DNA of 35,588 bases from Sulfurovum sp. (GTDB lineage Bacteria > Campylobacterota > Campylobacteria > Campylobacterales > Sulfurovaceae). Below are positions 9,924 to 19,596 of this stretch, one piece after another. The notes under the pieces were generated by a model. That model was not told the DNA's origin. It saw only the letters and a list, made by a program, of their open reading frames with translations, and did not search any database. Numbering within the stretch: position 1 is the first letter of the stretch; every line of letters begins with the position of its first letter. Made by a program: the position numbers and the translations under genes. The DNA lies in contig JALXBG010000157.1 in NCBI GenBank assembly GCA_026991605.1, positions 1 to 35,588 on the forward strand. Direction: 5' to 3'.

Positions 9924-11375
9924 CTATTCAGATTCCATATAGTGAGAACCCAAAGACTCCGTACGTGCTAATGCTGCATCTACGATAGCAGAAGCAGTAT
10001 TGAGACGTAATTGAAGCAATCTTCCTATATCATGATTTTTCATATCATAGATGAGATTTTTCGCTTCATGAAGCCCTTTGGTTGTCCTGATAATCCCTAT
10101 ATCTTCCCACATCACCTGACGTAGTTTTTGTTTATAGATTTTATCGTTTTCTTTGTGCAGAATATTACCGTAATCTTTCTCAAATATAGGTGTGTCTACC
10201 GTCTGATGACCTTTGCTCAGAAGATGGTCTACTGCACGCTTTGCAAAAACCACACCTTCAAGCAGTGAGTTCGATGCCAAACGGTTTGCACCATGTACGC
10301 CTGTACGTGCTGCTTCACCTATTACATAGAGCCCTTCCATACCAGGAATACAGCCGTTTGTATCACACTTTATACCACCATTTGCATAGTGAAATGCCGG
10401 TGAAATAGGAGCTTTGTCTTTAGGGAAGTGGTAACCAATAGCTGCAAAAGTACGTGTGATGTTAGGGAAGCGCTGTTCAAACCACTCTGCTTCAAACATA
10501 GAAAAATCCAAATAAGCCTGCTTACCTGTCTTACGTTTATAATCAAATATCCCACGTGAGACAATGTCTCTGGATGCCAACTCACCTCGTTCATCATAAT
10601 CAAACAAAAAGCGTCTGCCTTCATCATCTACCACATGTGCACCCTCACCTCTCAGTGCTTCAGTAAGTAACAGTTTTCGTGCATAAGGTGTATCAACAAA
10701 AACTGTCGGGTGAAATTGCATAAATTCCATATCGGCAAGTTCAATACCCTTCTCTACACAGATACCATGAATATCTGCAGATACTGTACGTGAATTGGTA
10801 TTGTATGCGTACAAAGACCCTATTCCTCCTGAAGCAATGATAACATCGTCAGCATAAATAGTAGTCGGTTCATAATTCACCGTAGCTTTTACACCGTAAC
10901 AACGTCCATTTTCTATAAGAAGATCATAAACTAATGTATTTTTTTGAAGTTGATGCTTGTTTTGCACCATCATAAAGTAATGCATATAACGCCCCGTAGC
11001 ATCCCCACCGGCATGGACAATACGCTCTACAGAGTGTGCAGCTTCTTTGGTAAAGAGAATATTCCCCTCTTCATCTTTATCAAATTCCATACCCTTATCT
11101 ATAATATCAGCCGTGGTAATAAGTGAAGTACGAGAGAGTATCTCTACCGCTTCTTTATTGTTATGGTACGCCCCAGCTGCCATAGTATCTTCTACATGCA
11201 TAGGAATATCTGCTTCATTCAAAGCAGTCACCATACCCCCTTGTGCATAAAAAGTATTACACTCCCAAGGGATATCTTTACACACCACAAGTACTTTTTT
11301 CTCTTTGGGTATGTTCATCGCAGCATACAGTCCAGCGATACCTGCACCTATAATGAGCACATCATATTTGTCCAA
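9924..11375 (-). CDS. nadB: L-aspartate oxidase
   Basis: FAD-binding N-terminus DVLIIGAGIAGLYAAM, HGANRLASNSLLEGVVFAKRA signature. Confidence 0.93.
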   Translation of the reverse strand: MDKYDVLIIGAGIAGLYAAMNIPKEKKVLVVCKDIPWECNTFYAQGGMVTALNEADIPMHVEDTMAAGAYHNNKEAVEILSRTSLITTADIIDKGMEFDKDEEGNILFTKEAAHSVERIVHAGGDATGRYMHYFMMVQNKHQLQKNTLVYDLLIENGRCYGVKATVNYEPTTIYADDVIIASGGIGSLYAYNTNSRTVSADIHGICVEKGIELADMEFMQFHPTVFVDTPYARKLLLTEALRGEGAHVVDDEGRRFLFDYDERGELASRDIVSRGIFDYKRKTGKQAYLDFSMFEAEWFEQRFPNITRTFAAIGYHFPKDKAPISPAFHYANGGIKCDTNGCIPGMEGLYVIGEAARTGVHGANRLASNSLLEGVVFAKRAVDHLLSKGHQTVDTPIFEKDYGNILHKENDKIYKQKLRQVMWEDIGIIRTTKGLHEAKNLIYDMKNHDIGRLLQLRLNTASAIVDAALARTESLGSHYMESE

Positions 11376-11385
11376 AAAAGTCCTT

Positions 11386-11517
11386 TTATTTCTTTACTAC
11401 TTGTTTTGTATCATCAACATATACAGGGTTTGTTTTATAGCCACATCCTGTCAAGATGATACAGCAAACTGATGTTATAATCGCTTTATGAAAAAAGCCC
11501 ATACTATTTTGTCTCAT
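11386..11517 (-). CDS. Small predicted lipoprotein, below the ORF-track length cutoff
   Basis: Translates to MRQNSMGFFHKAIITSVCCIILTGCGYKTNPVYVDDTKQVVKK*; lipobox ILTGC; upstream GAGGAAGAG ribosome-binding-like sequence; ends just before nadB. Confidence 0.7.
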   Translation of the reverse strand: MRQNSMGFFHKAIITSVCCIILTGCGYKTNPVYVDDTKQVVKK

Positions 11518-11934
11518 TTGTCTTCTCTTCCTCAGTTTAAAGTTTTAAAGCGACAAGAGTGCTATCAGAAATATATCAAACTTCTCAGTCCCAAATGGCA
11601 AAAAGCAGTTGCTTTTATATACATCAAAGATGAGACACTTTTTATAGCAGTCACACATCCTGGCTTTAAAATGGAACTTAATTATAATAGAGATTTATTA
11701 AAAAGCCTATTAACCCAACTCAATACCTATGACAGTGCTTGTGAAATGATGTCTGCATCTAAAGTGGTTGTCTTCCACAGCAAATACCATCCTATACAAA
11801 AAAAAGTAGAAGATATCTCCACTGTACCGCACTATGCAGAGTTAGCCTCAAGCGATTTTGAGATACAAAGCCAAGATGCAGACCTCAAAGCAAAATTTGA
11901 ACAAATCAAAGAGCGTATACTTTGCAACAAGTAG
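11488..11934 (+). CDS. DUF721 / DciA-like protein
   Basis: Small protein with WQKAVAFIYIKDETLFIAVTHPGFKMELNYNRDLLKSLL pattern, directly upstream of uvrC. Confidence 0.65.
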   Translation: MKKAHTILSHLSSLPQFKVLKRQECYQKYIKLLSPKWQKAVAFIYIKDETLFIAVTHPGFKMELNYNRDLLKSLLTQLNTYDSACEMMSASKVVVFHSKYHPIQKKVEDISTVPHYAELASSDFEIQSQDADLKAKFEQIKERILCNK

Positions 11935-13709
11935 TTAAACACCTCCCCTCCTCTCCAGGGGTATATCAATATTTTGATGCAAAAGGAAAACTCCTTTATG
12001 TTGGAAAAGCCAAAAACCTGAAGAATAGGGTAAAGTCTTATTGGCGTTTTACACCCATTTTCACACCAAACCCCACGCAAAACCCACGTATTATCAAAAT
12101 GCTTCATGAAGCGACTAAACTAGAGTATATTGTAGTTGAAACCGAAGAAGATGCACTCATTTTAGAAAACTCTTTTATTAAACAACTCAAACCCAAATAC
12201 AATATTTTGTTACGTGATGACAAGACCTATCCATACATCTACATAGATGAATCTGTCGATTATCCACGTTTTGAGATTACACGAAAAGTCATCAAAGGGA
12301 AAAACATCACCTACTATGGTCCTTTTCCTACAGGAGGACGTGCCCTTTTGGATGCACTGTACGAAATCTATCCTTTGGTGCAAAAAAAAACCTGTTTACG
12401 AGAAGGAAAAGCCTGCCTTTTTTACCAGATTAAAAAATGTTTGGCTCCTTGTGAAGGTAAAGTAACACGCCAAGAGTATGCTGCTATTATCAGTGAAGCC
12501 AAAACCTCCATAGTAAAACGAAAACATCTCATAGAAACCCTTGAAGAGAAGATGACCAACCTTGCCATGCAGGAACGCTACGAAGAAGCTGCTTCCATGA
12601 GAGACAGCATAGAGTCTATTCGCACCCTTACTATCTCATCCAACATCGATCTAGCTAATGAGATGGACTTAGATATTTTTGCCATTTTAAATGGGGATGA
12701 GCGTGGTGTCATTGTTAAAATGTTTATGCGTGGAGGAAAGATTATCTCTTCAACATACGCCTACTTTAGACACACCCATATCTTTGATGAAAATGAGGCA
12801 TATAAACAAGCATTGCTTGAGTTTTATACCATTGATTCTCCCCATATTGCCAAACAAATACTTACTGCGCATCCTTTTGAGGACAGAATACAGGTTGCAG
12901 CATCTCTTTCCACACGCCTTGAGAAAAAGATAGAAATCTTGACACCTAAACGTGGTGCAAAAGCCAAACTCACTGCGCTTGCTTTACAAAACTGTGAAGA
13001 ACTCCTTCGCAAAAAGCAAGATGACACTATCATGGAACAAAAAGTGGCTGATTTGCTAAATCTTACCTCTATCCCTTATCGTATCGAGACATTTGACAAT
13101 TCTCACATGATGGGAGTAGCTACAGTTGGGGGTATGGTTGTTTGGGATGAAGGGAAATGGGACAAGACCTCTTACAGACGATACGAACTCCACACCAGAG
13201 ATGAATATGGTCAAATGAAAGAGCTTCTCAGCAGACGTATTGCAAAATTTACAGAGTCTCCTGCTCCTGACCTTTGGATACTCGATGGAGGTGCAGCGAA
13301 CCTTAACTTGGCCCTTACACTCCTCAAAGAAGCAAACGTAAACCTAGATGTTATTGCCATAGCAAAAGAGAAGCTCGATGCCAAAGCACATCGTGCCAAA
13401 GGTGCAGCTAAAGATATGCTCTACACAATAGAGGGCTTACTAGAACTCAAACCCAATGACAAACGCCTACACTGGATTCAAAGACAACGCGACGAAGCCC
13501 ACCGCTATGCCATTACCTATCATCAAAATAAAAAACGCAAAGAAGACACTCAAATTTCACTTCTTAATAAAAAAGGTATAGGCAAAGCTACTGTCAAAAA
13601 ACTTCTAGACTATTTTGGTACATTTGATGCCATTGAGAATGCTACAGAGAAGGAACTTGAGAAAGTTACAAATAAGAAAATTAAGAACATTATTAAAAAT
13701 TATAATTAG
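11922..13709 (+). CDS. uvrC: UvrABC system protein C
   Basis: GIY-YIG start (LPSSPGVYQYFDAKGKLLYVGKAKNLKNRVKSYW), UVR domain, FDNSHMMG and WILDGGAANL motifs, C-terminal HhH. TTG start overlaps the preceding gene. Confidence 0.96.
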   Translation: MQQVVKHLPSSPGVYQYFDAKGKLLYVGKAKNLKNRVKSYWRFTPIFTPNPTQNPRIIKMLHEATKLEYIVVETEEDALILENSFIKQLKPKYNILLRDDKTYPYIYIDESVDYPRFEITRKVIKGKNITYYGPFPTGGRALLDALYEIYPLVQKKTCLREGKACLFYQIKKCLAPCEGKVTRQEYAAIISEAKTSIVKRKHLIETLEEKMTNLAMQERYEEAASMRDSIESIRTLTISSNIDLANEMDLDIFAILNGDERGVIVKMFMRGGKIISSTYAYFRHTHIFDENEAYKQALLEFYTIDSPHIAKQILTAHPFEDRIQVAASLSTRLEKKIEILTPKRGAKAKLTALALQNCEELLRKKQDDTIMEQKVADLLNLTSIPYRIETFDNSHMMGVATVGGMVVWDEGKWDKTSYRRYELHTRDEYGQMKELLSRRIAKFTESPAPDLWILDGGAANLNLALTLLKEANVNLDVIAIAKEKLDAKAHRAKGAAKDMLYTIEGLLELKPNDKRLHWIQRQRDEAHRYAITYHQNKKRKEDTQISLLNKKGIGKATVKKLLDYFGTFDAIENATEKELEKVTNKKIKNIIKNYN

Positions 13710-13859
13710 CAATCGGACAGAATTTAATATTTTTTACTAAAAAAATCTATAATTCATTCTATTTTTAGTTTAATTGTTATAAAGTTTTAGTAAGAAGGTT
13801 TGTAGTGAACATTTCTAACTCTTGACAAGGCAGTTAGGTCATAGCAACTATATCCTCTA

Positions 13860-13937
13860 AAAGTTGAAGGCTAAACTCACTGCGAAGTGAGGACAGAAAA
13901 CCATGGGTCTCCTGTAGATCGCCAGGTTACAGAATTG
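13860..13937 (+). ncRNA. c-di-GMP-I riboswitch (GEMM-I) upstream of PAS/Hpt/HK/RR operon
   Basis: GAAGGCUAAACUCACUGCGAAGUGAGGACAGAAAACCAUGGGUCUCCUGUAGAUCGCCAGGUUACAG; P1b CUCACU-GCGA-AGUGAG; G20, A47, C92 equivalents present. Confidence 0.88.
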
Positions 13938-14017
13938 TGCACTTTAATAAAACTACATTAAAGTTGATTACATACTGCACTTCTTTCTGACCACAAAGTA
14001 AAAGGGATATTAATATT

Positions 14018-14431
14018 ATGAACAGACCTGATCCAATTGACAAAGAGTATATATTTGAAAAAGGCTTAATTGTTAGCTCGACTGACCTTAAGGGCATCAT
14101 TACCTATGCAAATAGAAAATTCTGTGAAATCTCCGGATACACAAAAAGTGAACTCGTAGGAAAAAATCACAATATCGTAAGACATCCAGATATGCCAAAG
14201 GCTGCCTTCCAAGAACTTTGGGATACTATACAAGCAGGGAAAGAGTGGACGGGTATCATAAAAAATTTGCGCAAAGATGGAGAATACTATTGGGTTTATT
14301 CTCACATAACGCCTATTGCCATAGATGGTAAAACAATGGGATATACAGCAGTAAGAAGACCTGCATCAGCTACAGAAATTGAAGAAATCATTCCTATTTA
14401 CAAAGATTTGATAGAAAAAGAAAATAACTAA
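14018..14431 (+). CDS. Single-PAS-domain (Aer-like) signalling protein
   Basis: IVSSTDLKGIITYANRKFCEISGYTKSELVGKNHNIVRHPDMPKAAFQELWDTIQAGKEWTGIIKNLRKDGEYYWV is a canonical PAS_3/Aer-type domain. Confidence 0.92.
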   Translation: MNRPDPIDKEYIFEKGLIVSSTDLKGIITYANRKFCEISGYTKSELVGKNHNIVRHPDMPKAAFQELWDTIQAGKEWTGIIKNLRKDGEYYWVYSHITPIAIDGKTMGYTAVRRPASATEIEEIIPIYKDLIEKENN

Positions 14432-14450
14432 AAGAGGAGTTAGCACTACA

Positions 14451-15923
14451 ATGTACTATATATTAAACGAAACCAATCAACTCATTGCAGCAGATGAAGA
14501 GATGTTATCACTATGTGGGGTAGCACATATTGATGATCTCTCTTCAAAAATTGTAAAAGATGATATTAACCTTCATCTTACACAAGAGGGAAATATCATC
14601 ATTCGAATAGATGAAGATGAAAAAACCTATTCCGTAACAGAAACATCACTCTCAAGTCTATTGGGATATTTACATCTCATTCAAATTTCGACTGAAACAG
14701 CAGAGAATAATGAGGCACTTATTATCAGCCCATCTATTGAAGATGACAACACTGACCTTATTGACTCTATTATTCATGATGACGAGAAGAAAGAATCTCT
14801 TGATATAGTTGAAGAAGAAACAATAACCCCACTTCTTTCTGAAACAGAAGAAGTGGAAGAAATTACTTTTGGTAACCATCATGGTATAAATGATGACATC
14901 ATGGAGCTCAAAGATGAAGAAGCTACAGAAGAAGCACCTCTTTTATTAGCAACAGAAAATGAAGAAACAGAACTCTTTGACTTGCTGGATGATACTAAAG
15001 AGAGTGATGAAGAGATAATACTAGAAACTCCTAAAGTTGAAGTAGATGAAGAAGAACCTCTAGATTTAGGACTCATAGACAATGAAAATATCTTCCTTGA
15101 GAAGGAAGAAGAACCTGAAATAACCGAAATCAGTATTGATATCGATGAGATTAGTCAAAAAATAGGTATTTCTTCTGATGATTATCAAAATTTCCTCAAT
15201 GAATTTATCGATACTGCACTTGAACTTGAGAAAGACTTACAAAGTGATAATGAAACAAAACGTACAGAAGCAACAAGTACACTCTCTCATTTAGCAGAAG
15301 TACTCCACCTGCCTGTTATTGGTGATATCATTACTGATATCAGTAATGCAGATGAGACAAATCAACGTAACATGATAGAATCATTTTACAGAACGCTCTC
15401 CAGCATTACAACTACACAAAATACAGAAGAAAATACACCTACCGATGTGCAAACTCCAGAGATAGAAGATGAACTGGAACTTTTTGATGAACCAGCATCT
15501 ACAGAAGAGCTAATGATTCAAGAAGAGGTAACGCCTAGAAAAACATCTACTGGTTCAAGTTTTGGTACTATCAGTCTTGACGGTATCAAACCAAAACACT
15601 TTGACTTTCAACTTGAAGAAGCTGCCAATGACCTTTCCCTTCCTGTTGAACTTATAGAAGAGTTTGTACATGACTTTATCGATCAAGCACATATCGAGAC
15701 TAAAAAAATGCTAGAAGCTTATGAAGATGGTGATCTTGATGCGATCCAAAAGATTGGACACCTCCTTAAAGGGGCATCAAGTAACCTACGAATCAACCCA
15801 CTCTCTGACACTTTATACAAAATTCAATTCTGTGAAGACCCAAGTCAACTAGAAATGCTTATCAAAGACTACTGGGCACACTTCTTGTCTTTTGAAAACC
15901 AAATTAACGTGATATCAAATTAA
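14451..15923 (+). CDS. Acidic protein with C-terminal Hpt domain and a second Hpt-like segment
   Basis: C-terminal DAIQKIGHLLKGASSNLRINPLSDTLYKI matches the Hpt His motif; earlier segment TSTLSHLAEVLHLPVIGDIITDI resembles a divergent Hpt; long Glu/Asp-rich linker. Confidence 0.75.
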   Translation: MYYILNETNQLIAADEEMLSLCGVAHIDDLSSKIVKDDINLHLTQEGNIIIRIDEDEKTYSVTETSLSSLLGYLHLIQISTETAENNEALIISPSIEDDNTDLIDSIIHDDEKKESLDIVEEETITPLLSETEEVEEITFGNHHGINDDIMELKDEEATEEAPLLLATENEETELFDLLDDTKESDEEIILETPKVEVDEEEPLDLGLIDNENIFLEKEEEPEITEISIDIDEISQKIGISSDDYQNFLNEFIDTALELEKDLQSDNETKRTEATSTLSHLAEVLHLPVIGDIITDISNADETNQRNMIESFYRTLSSITTTQNTEENTPTDVQTPEIEDELELFDEPASTEELMIQEEVTPRKTSTGSSFGTISLDGIKPKHFDFQLEEAANDLSLPVELIEEFVHDFIDQAHIETKKMLEAYEDGDLDAIQKIGHLLKGASSNLRINPLSDTLYKIQFCEDPSQLEMLIKDYWAHFLSFENQINVISN

Positions 15924-15938
15924 AAAAGGAAATATACT

Positions 15939-18900
15939 ATGACTATACGTAATAGACTAAAACTGATTGGACTGGTACCAATTACCTTACTTATACTACT
16001 TTCGAGTTATTTCTTTGTCACATCATATATTAACTTTGAAAAAGCGAATGCACTAAAGACTACCCTAAAGAACAATGCTTTACTTGATAAAACATTGGTT
16101 GAGATAGGGAAAGAACGTGATTTGACTTCACTATATATTGGTAGTGATAAAAAAGAATTTAAAGAGTCTGTACTCAAACAAAGAGTTACTTTAGACAAAA
16201 CCATCACAAAACTTAGGACTAATTTAATTACAAAAGATACAAGTTATCTTCCTTTTTTATTGAATGTGCTGGGTGAACGCAGTAACATTCAAGGAAATAT
16301 GTATCAAAACCTTCTTAAAAACACTTCAGCTCTCCCAGCCATTAGAAAAGCTGTGGACACGACTAATGTAGATTTTAAAACTATCTTTTTTGATAAATAT
16401 ACAGCAAAACTTTCTACACCGGTACTAGATAATTTACTTGAGGTAAAAAACTATGCACTTGATACTGAAATTTCATCACTCATAGCATCATTAATGCAAC
16501 TCTATACTGCACAAGAAAATTCAGGACTTGAACGAGGTTTTGTTTCTTACTATATGACGAAAAAGCTTTCTATGTCATTTGACGAAATTGCTTTATGGGA
16601 TAAATTCAAAACCAAAGCAAATATCTTTGACATTAAGCAGGTTACAGACCCTAAACTTCGTAACCAACTTACCAAAGTACTTCAGGGCTCAGAAGCAAAA
16701 AAAGTGATAGAAGAACTTGCTATGACATCATCGGCTATACAAACCGATATTGATAACGGTGACTATGCAGAAGAATCCATGGAATGGTTTGCACTACAAA
16801 CGAAAAAAATTACTTTACTGTCCAAAGCAGAATTAATAGTATCAAATGCTTTATGGAAAAAGTCTGATGCCTTCTTACAAAAACAACTTTTACTCCTAGC
16901 TATTGCATCTGCAATTTGGTTACTGAGTTTTATTATTGCCTACCTTGGTTACACAACAACAAGAGATATTACGAGAAATATTAAAGAGCTTGAAGATGTG
17001 CTTAACAAAGCTGTTGATGAGATGAAAAGTAGTGAAGGATATCTCACTTCTGATACTATGGCTATTGAAAATATTGAACTCGATACCCATGAAGGAACAA
17101 AAGAAGCCTACAAATTCTTAGAAACATTAGTTGAGACAGCCAAAGATGATAAACTCATTGCCCTACAGGCAAATGAAGCGAAATCTCTTTTCCTTGCAAA
17201 TATGTCACATGAAATTCGTACACCACTCAATGGTATTGTTGGATTTACAGAAATTCTACGTAGTACTGACCTTACAGAAGAGCAAGATGAATTTCTATCT
17301 ATCATTGATAAAAGTTCGGAAAACCTTCTTAGTATTATCAATAATATTCTTGACCTTTCTAAAATTGAAAGTAATAAAATTGAGATTGAAAATATTGTTT
17401 TTGATGCTGCTGAAGAGTTTGAATCTGCAGTTGAGACCTATGCTGTATCAGCCACAGAGAAAAACATTGACCTTAACTTCTATATGGATCCAACTATTGC
17501 ACCAAAACTCAAAGGTGATCCTACGAAGATTAAAGAAATTATTATTAACCTTCTTTCCAATGCGGTTAAATTTACATCGTATGGTGGAGAAATCAATCTT
17601 GAAATCACAAAAATTGAAGATGAAAATGGTACAAATAGAATTAAATTCTTAGTACAAGACAATGGTATAGGTATGACCAAAGAGCAACAATCCCGTATTT
17701 TTGATGCCTTCTCGCAAGCCGATGTATCGGTTACTAGAAAGTATGGTGGTACAGGTCTTGGACTTACAATTTCTAGCCAATTTGTTGAGCTTATGGGTGG
17801 ACTTCTTGAGCTTGAAAGTGCAAAAGACCATGGTACATCATTCTTCTTCTCCCTACCACTTGAAGAAGTAGCCTCAACTGATGTAAACTATGCACATGCC
17901 TTTAGTGATTTAACTATCGGCAAATATGAACAAGAGATTCAAACAAAGCTAGACAACTATCTTGAAGAGTACTTTAAATATTTTGGTCCATCCGTGAAAC
18001 ATTTTGAATCTATCGGAGATCTAAAGGATTTAGATAATAACAATGTATGTAAAAACTTCTGGATCGATATTGACAAAGCAAAACAGAATATCATAGATGC
18101 CATCCATCATATTGATAAGTCCAAACTGATTGTTATTGCTAACGTTACTAGCCGTAATAAAGTAGAGGAGTTAGGCGTTGAGCAAAGTAATGTCATCTTT
18201 AAACCAGTGACTCTTACTAAGTTAAAAACTGTACTAAGTAATACAGTAGATGGTACACCCAAAATAGCAGAAGAAACACTTCCTATACAGCAGACAAAAT
18301 TTGATGCGCATGTTCTAATTACGGAAGATAATATTATTAACCAAAAACTTATTAAACGTATCTTAGAAGAGCACGGTATAACTGTAGATATCGCAAACAA
18401 TGGGCTCGAGTCATTTGAAAAACGTCGCTCAGGCAACTATGATTTACTTTTTATGGATATTCAAATGCCTGTAATGGATGGTATTGAAGCAACCCATGAA
18501 ATCTTAGATTATGAAGAAGATGAAGAAGTACCACATGTTCCTATTGTTGCGTTGACTGCCAATGCACTTAAAGGGGATAGAGAAAGATTTTTAGCAGAAG
18601 GTATGGATGAGTATATTACAAAACCCATTGAAACTGCAGAATTACTCTATATACTCAATAAATTTTTGGGACATAAATCAGGTTTGGAAGAGGAATCAGT
18701 TAAAGAAGAAACACAGGCATCTGATGATACAGTTGAGCCATCATCTACCGTTGAAGAAACAGCTGTGAAAGTTGAAACAGATAATGATAGTTTGACACTA
18801 GATGATACAGAAAGCTTAGTTGCGACCGTTACGGAAGAGGAAGTACCCAATATAGAGAAGAAGATTCTAATTGCTAAAAAGTTTGTACTAGCACGTAAAG

Positions 18901-19178
18901 TACTGGCAAAAGTACTTGATAATCTTGGGTATACATATGATATTTTAGATGATATAGATACACTTGAAAATGCTCTAAATACAGGAGCCTATGACCTTGT
19001 TTTTACCGATATAAAGCTTGTCTCCGAAGATACCAGCAATTGCTATGAAAATATAGCTATAATTTCATCATATGACAATAAGAGTCCTCAAGAGGAAAAT
19101 GTACATAAAGGTGAAACAATCGCCAGTACAGCAACCAAAGAAGAGATTAATAATATAATTACTAAGTACAGAGGATAA
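15939..19178 (+). CDS. Hybrid sensor histidine kinase (NIT-like sensor, HisKA, HATPase, receiver, degenerate C-terminal receiver)
   Basis: TM segments flanking [34 protein letters not shown] (NIT-like), [34 protein letters not shown], receiver [13 protein letters not shown]...[13 protein letters not shown]. Confidence 0.93.
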   Translation: MTIRNRLKLIGLVPITLLILLSSYFFVTSYINFEKANALKTTLKNNALLDKTLVEIGKERDLTSLYIGSDKKEFKESVLKQRVTLDKTITKLRTNLITKDTSYLPFLLNVLGERSNIQGNMYQNLLKNTSALPAIRKAVDTTNVDFKTIFFDKYTAKLSTPVLDNLLEVKNYALDTEISSLIASLMQLYTAQENSGLERGFVSYYMTKKLSMSFDEIALWDKFKTKANIFDIKQVTDPKLRNQLTKVLQGSEAKKVIEELAMTSSAIQTDIDNGDYAEESMEWFALQTKKITLLSKAELIVSNALWKKSDAFLQKQLLLLAIASAIWLLSFIIAYLGYTTTRDITRNIKELEDVLNKAVDEMKSSEGYLTSDTMAIENIELDTHEGTKEAYKFLETLVETAKDDKLIALQANEAKSLFLANMSHEIRTPLNGIVGFTEILRSTDLTEEQDEFLSIIDKSSENLLSIINNILDLSKIESNKIEIENIVFDAAEEFESAVETYAVSATEKNIDLNFYMDPTIAPKLKGDPTKIKEIIINLLSNAVKFTSYGGEINLEITKIEDENGTNRIKFLVQDNGIGMTKEQQSRIFDAFSQADVSVTRKYGGTGLGLTISSQFVELMGGLLELESAKDHGTSFFFSLPLEEVASTDVNYAHAFSDLTIGKYEQEIQTKLDNYLEEYFKYFGPSVKHFESIGDLKDLDNNNVCKNFWIDIDKAKQNIIDAIHHIDKSKLIVIANVTSRNKVEELGVEQSNVIFKPVTLTKLKTVLSNTVDGTPKIAEETLPIQQTKFDAHVLITEDNIINQKLIKRILEEHGITVDIANNGLESFEKRRSGNYDLLFMDIQMPVMDGIEATHEILDYEEDEEVPHVPIVALTANALKGDRERFLAEGMDEYITKPIETAELLYILNKFLGHKSGLEEESVKEETQASDDTVEPSSTVEETAVKVETDNDSLTLDDTESLVATVTEEEVPNIEKKILIAKKFVLARKVLAKVLDNLGYTYDILDDIDTLENALNTGAYDLVFTDIKLVSEDTSNCYENIAIISSYDNKSPQEENVHKGETIASTATKEEINNIITKYRG

Positions 19179-19182
19179 AAAT

Positions 19183-19548
19183 ATGGGACTAAAAGTACTA
19201 CTTGTTGATGATGATTTCATCAACAGAAAACTTTTGCAGACACTTTTAAAAAAGAATGCAAGTGTGACAGAAGTAATAGAAGCAGAAAATGGTTCAGATG
19301 CTTTGGATAAGCTCAAAAAAGAAACTGACGTGAATCTTATTTTGTTAGATATCATGATGCCGATTGTAGATGGTATCGAGTTTTTAAAGATTTTTAGATC
19401 AGATATGGCTAATGCACATATCCCAGTTATTGTACTTTCCACAGATGATACACGTAAAACAGAAGTTTTTGACAACGGTGCAAATGATTTCTTACGTAAG
19501 CCGATTAAAGAAGAGCAACTCTTTGCTAAAATGACTCAGTGGTCTTGA
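19183..19548 (+). CDS. Single-domain response regulator (CheY-like)
   Basis: VLLVDDDFINRKLL, LILLDIMMPIVDGIE, VLSTDD, FLRKPI. Confidence 0.93.
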   Translation: MGLKVLLVDDDFINRKLLQTLLKKNASVTEVIEAENGSDALDKLKKETDVNLILLDIMMPIVDGIEFLKIFRSDMANAHIPVIVLSTDDTRKTEVFDNGANDFLRKPIKEEQLFAKMTQWS

Positions 19549-19568
19549 GAATTAAAAATTAAAAAATT

Positions 19569-19595
19569 GCGACACAACCTTTTGGGGCGTGTCAC
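19569..19595. terminator. Bidirectional terminator candidate between response regulator and lon
   Basis: GCGACACaaccttttggggcGTGTCAC hairpin with A-tract on the left and T-rich sequence on the right, between convergent genes. Confidence 0.6.
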
Positions 19596-19596
19596 T

